From NCBI RefSeq assembly GCF_001649575.2, contig NC_051452.1:7089203-7153202 (forward strand): a stretch of DNA of 64,000 nt, read 5' to 3'. Shown here piece by piece: positions 58,481 through 64,000 of the stretch (positions are counted from its first letter, which is position 1; every line of letters starts with the position of its first letter). Below the pieces are notes generated by a model. It was not told where the DNA came from. It saw only the letters and a program-made list of their open reading frames with translations, and searched no databases. This DNA is from Kryptolebias marmoratus (lineage: Eukaryota; Chordata; Actinopteri; Cyprinodontiformes; Rivulidae). The position numbers were made by a program, and so were the translations under genes.

Positions 58481-59024
58481 CCGAGAGGGCCCGCGCCACG
58501 CAATCACATCTTTGCCTGTTTGGTGTTTGCTTTTAAATTTCCCCAGCTCTTTGGAATTAGTGGAACCTAAAACATAAAAAGAACATTGCTTTTGAACAAT
58601 TAGTAGTTAAAAAATTGTTAAAAACTTTAAAAGCTAATCTCCCTGAATAAAAACATATCTAAGCTGAGCAGAATTAAATACTTTGATGCAGAAAGTCAAT
58701 GTTTTCATACCAGAATGCAACTTCTCAGAAAGTTATATCCATTTTTTTAAAGAATATGTATTTAAAACAGAAGAGAGAAGAAGATCCAGTGAGCTGACAA
58801 TCGATTGTGCTGTTTCCAATTAGGAGTTTAAGCTGCAAAATTAAAAAAAAACTTGATTTGTGACTTCTTTACTCCTATATCACAATATTTTTTAAATAAC
58901 CAATCTTTGACAACAGCAATTAAAGCAAAAAACAGCTACAGCTTTTGGTTTTGGTGTCCCAAGCCAAGGTTGTGAGTGGCCCCCATCTGGCTACCCAGTT
59001 GGAAACTGTATGGAGGTGCCTCTG
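58481..59024. other. Unidentified sequence between R1 parts
   Basis: It begins GAGGGCCGAGAGGGCCCGCG and ends ATGGAGGTGCCTCTGTGGCT. R1 resumes on the right at the point where it stopped on the left, so this ~540 bp may be an insertion. It is AT-rich inside with no coding capacity. Confidence 0.4.
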
Positions 59025-59162
59025 TGGCTGTGGCAGCCATCTTGAATCTGGTTGACTCCGGCCAGTAATCAGTTGTAAATGTCATCCTAATGATTGCTGT
59101 GTGCAAGCTTCGTTAAAATCTCTCCAGCGGTTCGTGAGATATTTTGCTAACCTTTTCCCTTT
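59025..59162 (+). repeat. R1 copy p (or continuation of o)
   Basis: GTGGCAGCCATCTTGAATCT, GTAATCAGTTGTAAATGTCA and CGTGAGATATTTTGCTAACC. Confidence 0.7.
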
Positions 59163-59220
59163 CCGGCGGCGGGCAACAATAAATATAGTCCCAAAATCGG
59201 ATGACTCGTAGCCGAGAGTG

Positions 59221-59748
59221 ATGATATATAGGCTAACCTACGATGTGCCCTTGTCAAAACGACCACCACTGTACAAACTGATTGATGGAGTGCAGACAGA
59301 AGGACTGAGACAAGAAGAAGTGATAGATGAAGGCGATGCTGAGGGCACAAGACGGAGTGACTGATGGAGGAAAATACAAGCCCAAAAGATCCTTGCTGAT
59401 GTGGAGAAAGAAACCCAACAAACTGCAGATTTGAGCGCGTTCAGGAACGAAGACGATGTTAAACTTGACATCTCGTTTTCTGATAAAATACTCTCTCGTC
59501 CACAGCAGGGGCGACAAAAACGCCTCCCATCCGTCTCTTTGTCTCGATCCCTCACTGATCCTCCTTCTCCTTCACACGGCAGGATCCTGTTTTCTGACAA
59601 AGGCCTAAAAAATGAAGTCAAGAGGAGGCACAACCTCCAACTGGAGGAGCATCTTGCAGGAAGGCAGGGGAGGCCAGCCTGCTGGGAGACCTTTTTCAGG
59701 TCTACTGGAGAGACAGCAGATGAAATTCTTAGGTCTGAACATTTATAA
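59221..59748 (+). pseudogene. Possible unidentified exon or pseudogene with one in-frame stop
   Basis: A frame from ATG 59221 to TAA 59748 (176 codons) has a single TGA at 59362-59364, possibly a decayed CGA arginine codon. Residues include RPPLYKLIDGVQTEG, ILADVEKETQQTADL, KLDISFSDKILSRP and NLQLEEHLAGRQGRP. The product would be hydrophilic, without membrane segments or a known domain. AATAAA follows at 59813, 65 bp after the stop, but there is no poly(A) tract. Frames of this size also occur by chance here, so the case is suggestive only. I do not recognise the protein. Confidence 0.3.
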
Positions 59749-60877
59749 AAACAGCAGATTGACAGTGTATAGAGTTAAAACTCAAAATATTTTAGATTCT
59801 GTCATATTTTGTAATAAAATGGCACTAAACCAGTCTGTTTTTATCCGTGTTGTATTATTGATTCTGCATTCAAAGCCATCTTTTCCATGAAATATTGACA
59901 AACCTAAGTTCAGACTAAAGTTGTGGACCATCACGTCGATGTTAGCTTTGCTCACTAAAACTGCAGTGTGTGAAAATTTCCTGGATGGCACAAACAGCCT
60001 AACTGGGACAATGGTTTCAAAGCTTAGATAATAAGATGTCTTTCTGCAAAAGAATCAATTAGGAGTTTTTTTTTCAGCCCCGTAGTAATTGATGCTGAAT
60101 GAGTCAAACTTCTTAAAGGAATCCTCTTTTCGTTCCTGTTCCATCTCTTCTCTATTGAATTTCCCTTGTGACCGTTTCTAAACAATTATTCAGCCTGAGT
60201 ATCTCCTCTACAAACACTACAAGAGCTCAACTTTCTTTCCATTCACATATTCTGTCCTTTCTGGCTCATCCTCATCATAATCTCTTTGTTTGTCGGTCAC
60301 TGTTGCCTCCCTGGAGTCAGTTTGTGTTTGCTCTACAGGGACATTCTTTGCAGCATCGAGAGTGTCACCTTTTTAAGACGAACAGCAATCAAAAACAACG
60401 TTTCAGTCTTTTTCGACCTCCTCATCCCCCTCTTTCCTCCCCTTTCCACAGGATTACCCCCCATTCTGTTTGGTTTTCTCGTCCTCGGGGACGCGTGCTT
60501 GTTCCCTCACCTTTTATCTTTTCCTTCACGTCCTACCTCGCTCCTCTTTTACCCGCTGCTGTTTGTTTTTTTTTTTCTTCCTGAAATCATTGTTAGCACA
60601 ACACGTATCAGTTCTTATACAGTGTTTACTGAAGCACTTGGATAAAGGAACAGCCAGGCTGGGCCGTGCATTGACTCTTTGAATTTTATTTCTTTGGCAG
60701 AAATACTGAACAATATTTTTCCTACACAGAAAGTTCCAAAGTATATCAATGAAAGCATTCAGTTTGACTTTCATTGATTTATTTGCTTTGAATGAAATGT
60801 TGAGTACATAAATGACATTATAAGGACAGTTAACTGTATGATTCGCCCATCATAACACAAATATTTCTTCCCTCTGT
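59749..60877. other. Unassigned
   Basis: T/C-rich sequence at 60150-60570 leaves frames open without domains. A short inverted pair ATCAATGAAAG and CTTTCATTGAT lies at about 60746-60780. Confidence 0.4.
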
Positions 60878-61015
60878 CTATAAACACTCCTTTTCAGCAG
60901 TAATCTTCTTCCATGGGTTTTGAGCCGTTTGATTTTCTTTGTCATCTCTCATAGACGGATCATATAAATGCTGATACAGGCGAACCAGCTCCACTAGAGC
61001 AGCAAAATCATCCAT
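60878..61015 (-). mobile_element. PIF/Harbinger MADF (Myb-like) protein fragment
   Basis: A 45-codon frame from ATG at 61015 down to TAG at 60878. It starts MDDFAALVELVRLYQHLYD, continues PSMRDDKENQTAQNPWKKIT and ends AEKECL. It matches the start of MADF domains (helix ELVR.YP.LYD, then W..I) of the accessory DNA-binding protein of fish Harbinger transposons. The upstream GC-rich leader with repeated CGCAATGC-like motifs (61015-61180) also fits that family. The domain is cut after its first half, so this is a remnant. Confidence 0.7.
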
Positions 61016-61269
61016 TTCGAATGGAGCGCGGCGTGCACAGTTTGCTACAAATTACAAAAATTGGGAGGTGCACAACCACGCAATGCAACGCCACGCGGAG
61101 CCTTCGTGCAGGGGATGGGATAGCATGATTGCGTCACTGTTGGTGCACGCATCGATCAACGCATCAAGTATAAACCCAGCTAAAGTGTTACGAGGCCAGC
61201 GCAGATCTTAGTAAGGTCCCCCTACAGAAAAAGAAACACCCAAACTGTTTAGCCAGTATCTCATTTGGC
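61016..61269 (-). mobile_element. Probable 5' leader of the Harbinger remnant
   Basis: CCACGCAATGCAACGCCACG, GATTGCGTCACTG and CACGCATCGATCAACGCATC resemble the CpG-rich 5' region of Harbinger-type elements. The terminal inverted repeat was not resolved, so the outer end is approximate. Confidence 0.4.
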
Positions 61270-61413
61270 TGTGAGTGCTGGAAACTAGTTGGCGATTCCA
61301 AAATGGGAGAAAAAAGTTGAATTTTCAGTTGCAGTATCACTGAAATCCAGCCGTGCAGGCGTGTTTTGTACGGCCATGAACATTAATCCACTGCCCACCT
61401 CGGGACCACTTTG
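61270..61413. repeat. Dispersed repeat R5, copy 2, left of the LTR
   Basis: It shares GGAAACTAGTTGGCGATT, TTTTCAGTTGCAGTATCACT and GTGTTTTGTACGGCCATGAA with 21070-21300. It continues beyond the solo LTR after 61850. Confidence 0.45.
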
Positions 61414-61844
61414 TGTCAGGGATGGTGGAGAAAGAGATGAACCCAGAAGGAAGACTCATAATAAAAACGTAAATTTATTGTAAAAAATAAAAGAAACAAA
61501 AGAAAAAGCTGACGGGGCAGCAAAACTAAACATAACAAAAACAAGACAAGACAAGGAACGAGAACGATGGAAGACTAGAGACAATGAACCAGCGAGGAAG
61601 TGGAGATAGTGACCAGGTTTTAAAGCTGAGGGTAATTATGGGAAGTGGGCACAGGTGAGAGATAACAATCGTGGGCAGGTGGAGATGGGCGTGGCAGGTA
61701 AACAAGTGCAGACTGAGGACAAATGGATGATAACAAATGGGCAACAAACAGGAAAACAATAAAGACAGTAAACCAAAACCAGAAGAAACCAGAAACAAAA
61801 CATTAAATTCAAAAAGAAACCCACCGTCGAAACAAAACCTGACA
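61414..61844 (-). mobile_element. Solo LTR with perfect 5-bp target duplication
   Basis: 431 bp bounded by 7-bp inverted ends TGTCAGG and CCTGACA and flanked by CTTTG on both sides (61409-61413 and 61845-61849). On the minus strand AATAAA lies at 61479-61474, close to the 3' end, which gives the orientation. No internal retrotransposon sequence is left. Perfect ends and duplication suggest it is young. Confidence 0.9.
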
Positions 61845-61849
61845 CTTTG

Positions 61850-62738
61850 TACCCACCTCCATGGTTACGATTAGAGCTGTACACCTGTTCACAGGTGTCA
61901 TAGGGAGAGCTCAACCCAACGAAGGTAAAGGGAAACCGCAGCTGAACGCTGTGGCGGACGTTTTATTTTGCCAAGTGCAAACAAAGCATACAAGTCAAGT
62001 TTCAAACACATATAATTCTATAAACAAGTGACATTTCTCTAAAGAACTTTGAACTGTGCTACAAAGTCTGATTTATGGCAGGAAACTGAGAAATTCAACA
62101 CTCAGTTGATCCTAATTCAGATGATCGGTTAAATATCAAATCAGTCACATTTTGATGGTTTCTGAAAGTATTTAGTAAAGACGCAACTTGCTTAAGAGAT
62201 TATCGGTCAGATTTTTGTTGTGTTTGTCTAACTTTGACCCTTTATGGATTTCAAACTTGTCCAACTTTTTTTTTTTTTTGCAAAATAGCTCCATAGCTCA
62301 TATGAAGAGCTTTAACCCTCATATGGAGACGTTGGCTTCCCTGCACACTTTACTTTGATCTGTTTTAATTCAGGGACAAATGCTTGCAATTTTTTATTTT
62401 CTTACTAAATAAGTCAATAAAGTTTGTTTTTAGTTTTAGTTTTAACATTAAAACTACAGACCAAACAAAAAAATTGGGTCTCAGAAGGAAAAAATAAAAC
62501 ATTTTCCTGTGTTCATTCATCTTTATAAAATTATATTTCATTTTATTATAATGATAATATATTTTGTAAAGCTTTATTTGTGCAGGCTTCGTGTTAAGTA
62601 TATGTATCCTAACATTTCAGCAAAGATAAATGAAATACTTTTGAATGAATTCAAAAGCTCCAGTTTAGTTTAAGTAAATTAATTTAAATTCCTTGTTTTT
62701 TTAAGGTTATCTCCTCTTTTTTAAAGCTGTTTCCTAAA
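61850..62738. other. R5 continuation, then unassigned
   Basis: TACCCACCTCCATGGTTACG and GAGAGCTCAACCCAACGAAG after the LTR appear to continue the host repeat. From about 62000 the sequence is AT-rich and unremarkable, with a T-run near 62268. Confidence 0.35.
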
Positions 62739-62791
62739 CTCAAACTGCCTTCTTCTCTGTTTTCCTAAAACAGAGAAGAAGGCAGTTTGAG
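62739..62791. repeat. Perfect hairpin (25-bp arms, 3-nt loop)
   Basis: 62739-62763 (starting CTCAAACTGCCTTCTT) is exactly complementary to 62767-62791, around CCT. There is no mismatch over 25 bp. Confidence 0.97.
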
Positions 62792-64000
62792 CGTTAGAAC
62801 GATCCCCTTTGGGTCTTTGCTAAATGAGTTTTAAACAATACCATTTTCAGAATTTTCCATCCAGTTTCCCAAATAAAACAATAAGAAACCCCCTCCTCCT
62901 TTTTGTCTGACTTTACTTGGAAGGTATTATTCCCCTGACGTCAAATTCCCTCAGAGAATAAGAGTGTTCCAGCAAGTATAAATAGAAACCAAGAAAAAGT
63001 AAGTGGGAGACGCAAACTTTCCTGGTTTTCTTTCAACCAAAGCCACCTTTTAAAACCATCTTAGTCCATGGAGTCCAAAACGAGAAGCCTGGGAATCAAC
63101 TTTCATTAATGCTCGTCCATGTTTTCCTTCAAACAGGCCTTCACAGTAAAAAGGAAGGCTGTCTTGGCTTCCATTGTGCCGTATAGACAGTATGGCACTA
63201 GAAAGAAACGTGTCACAAACCATATGCTCGTCTGAACACAATAGCCGTCGCGTTGCCGTGTCTATCCTCAAGACGACAAAGATTCTAAAATTTAAAACAT
63301 CTAAGAGAAAAGAAGAAATCTGCCTCTGTGTGTGTGTTTTTTTTTAAAACATTTTCTTTCTCTCCTGCTTGCTTTACTTCCGTCTCCAGTGAAACAAAAA
63401 CAGGACGAATGTGAAAAGTCAGCCGTCAGCAGAGCACTTCCTGTTTTCCAACCACCGACCTTAAGCTAACCTGGAAGTATTTCTCAACACCCTGGCTGAA
63501 GTTTTCCTGTTTTGCGTCCCTTCAGGGTCTGTATCACTTATAGAGATGCACAAACATCTTCTTTGGTCTGCAATCCCTCAGAGGTGTGACCAAAAAGAAA
63601 AAAGAAAGCATGTCAAACATTGTCAGACACACAAACTGCTCTGAGTGAGGTCATCATCTGTAAATATCCTTTATATCCTGCAGAAACCCTTAAAAACCAG
63701 ATAAGATACCATCCTGAATGATGCTTTTTTACAGTCAGTCCATAACTTTTTAAAATTATCCACTTGAGCACTTTATATTGGTCTTGAAATCTAGAGAAGT
63801 TATTCAAAAGTCAAACATGTCAAACATGCACTGAAACTGAGCCAACAAAGCATGCTAACATAAATGTCTTCCTTTATTGTAAAACACAGATTCATTCAAA
63901 GCAGTGTTAGTTTTGTTTTTTTGAATGAAAATGAGACAATTACTCAAGAAAAACTCATGAACGAGTATTAAAACTATGATGTAAACTGCAGACGGTTTTT
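62792..64000. other. Unassigned; 63040-63300 possibly conserved
   Basis: 63040-63300 is unique, evenly mixed sequence with CAACTTTCATTAATGCTCG and no repeat. The remainder is AT-rich. No gene is recognised. Confidence 0.3.

Overview
The window looks like non-coding DNA from a teleost fish, either intergenic or deep intronic. The basis is a typical fish repeat load: Rex3 (RTE-clade) LINE pieces, an L2-type LINE tail ending in (TGAT)n, Tc1-like and hAT transposons, a PIF/Harbinger MADF fragment, Gypsy-type solo LTRs, and many CA/GT microsatellites. No host protein-coding gene, tRNA, rRNA or CRISPR array can be supported. The open frames present are short, repeat-derived or compositional. One possible exon or pseudogene (59221-59748) is not recognised.

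Layout. 1-8 kb: an L2 tail, a solo LTR (360-919), AT-rich unique sequence, a GC-richer block (3.7-4.5 kb), then dispersed families R3 and R2. 8.2-9.2 kb is an assembly gap. 9.4-19 kb: a dead Rex3 copy, then R1, R2 and R3 copies, one R1 copy split by a hAT element with an 8-bp target duplication. 19-30 kb: mostly unique with possible conserved non-coding blocks, plus an R1 copy split by a 0.5-kb insertion. 30-34 kb: a Rex3 3' half, an LTR, R1 copies and an enhancer-like block. 34-44 kb: sparse, with a Tc1-like element carrying a second DDE transposon, and a second hAT inside R1. 47.8-51.1 kb: a tandem segmental duplication whose two copies carry different insertions. 51-56 kb: a heavily interrupted R1 copy and another solo LTR. 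57-64 kb: R1, the unidentified coding-like block, the Harbinger remnant, a solo LTR with perfect 5-bp target duplication, and a perfect 25-bp hairpin.

Four family labels are my own. R1 (about 0.45 kb) has the landmarks GCCATCTTGAATTGGGTT and GAGATATTTTGCTAACAGAC; at least 16 loci are seen in both orientations. R2 has an internal array of AGCTAAAAGCTAAAA-like units. R3 has GGGTGAAAGAAGACA and AAATCCCATTGATCTCCAT. R4 is a CA-flanked element with AACCCTAA-like stretches. Strand for these is the strand on which the landmarks read. Nothing here works together as a pathway. The information lies in the order of insertions (R1 is generally the oldest layer) and in the duplicated, possibly regulatory, block at 48-50 kb.
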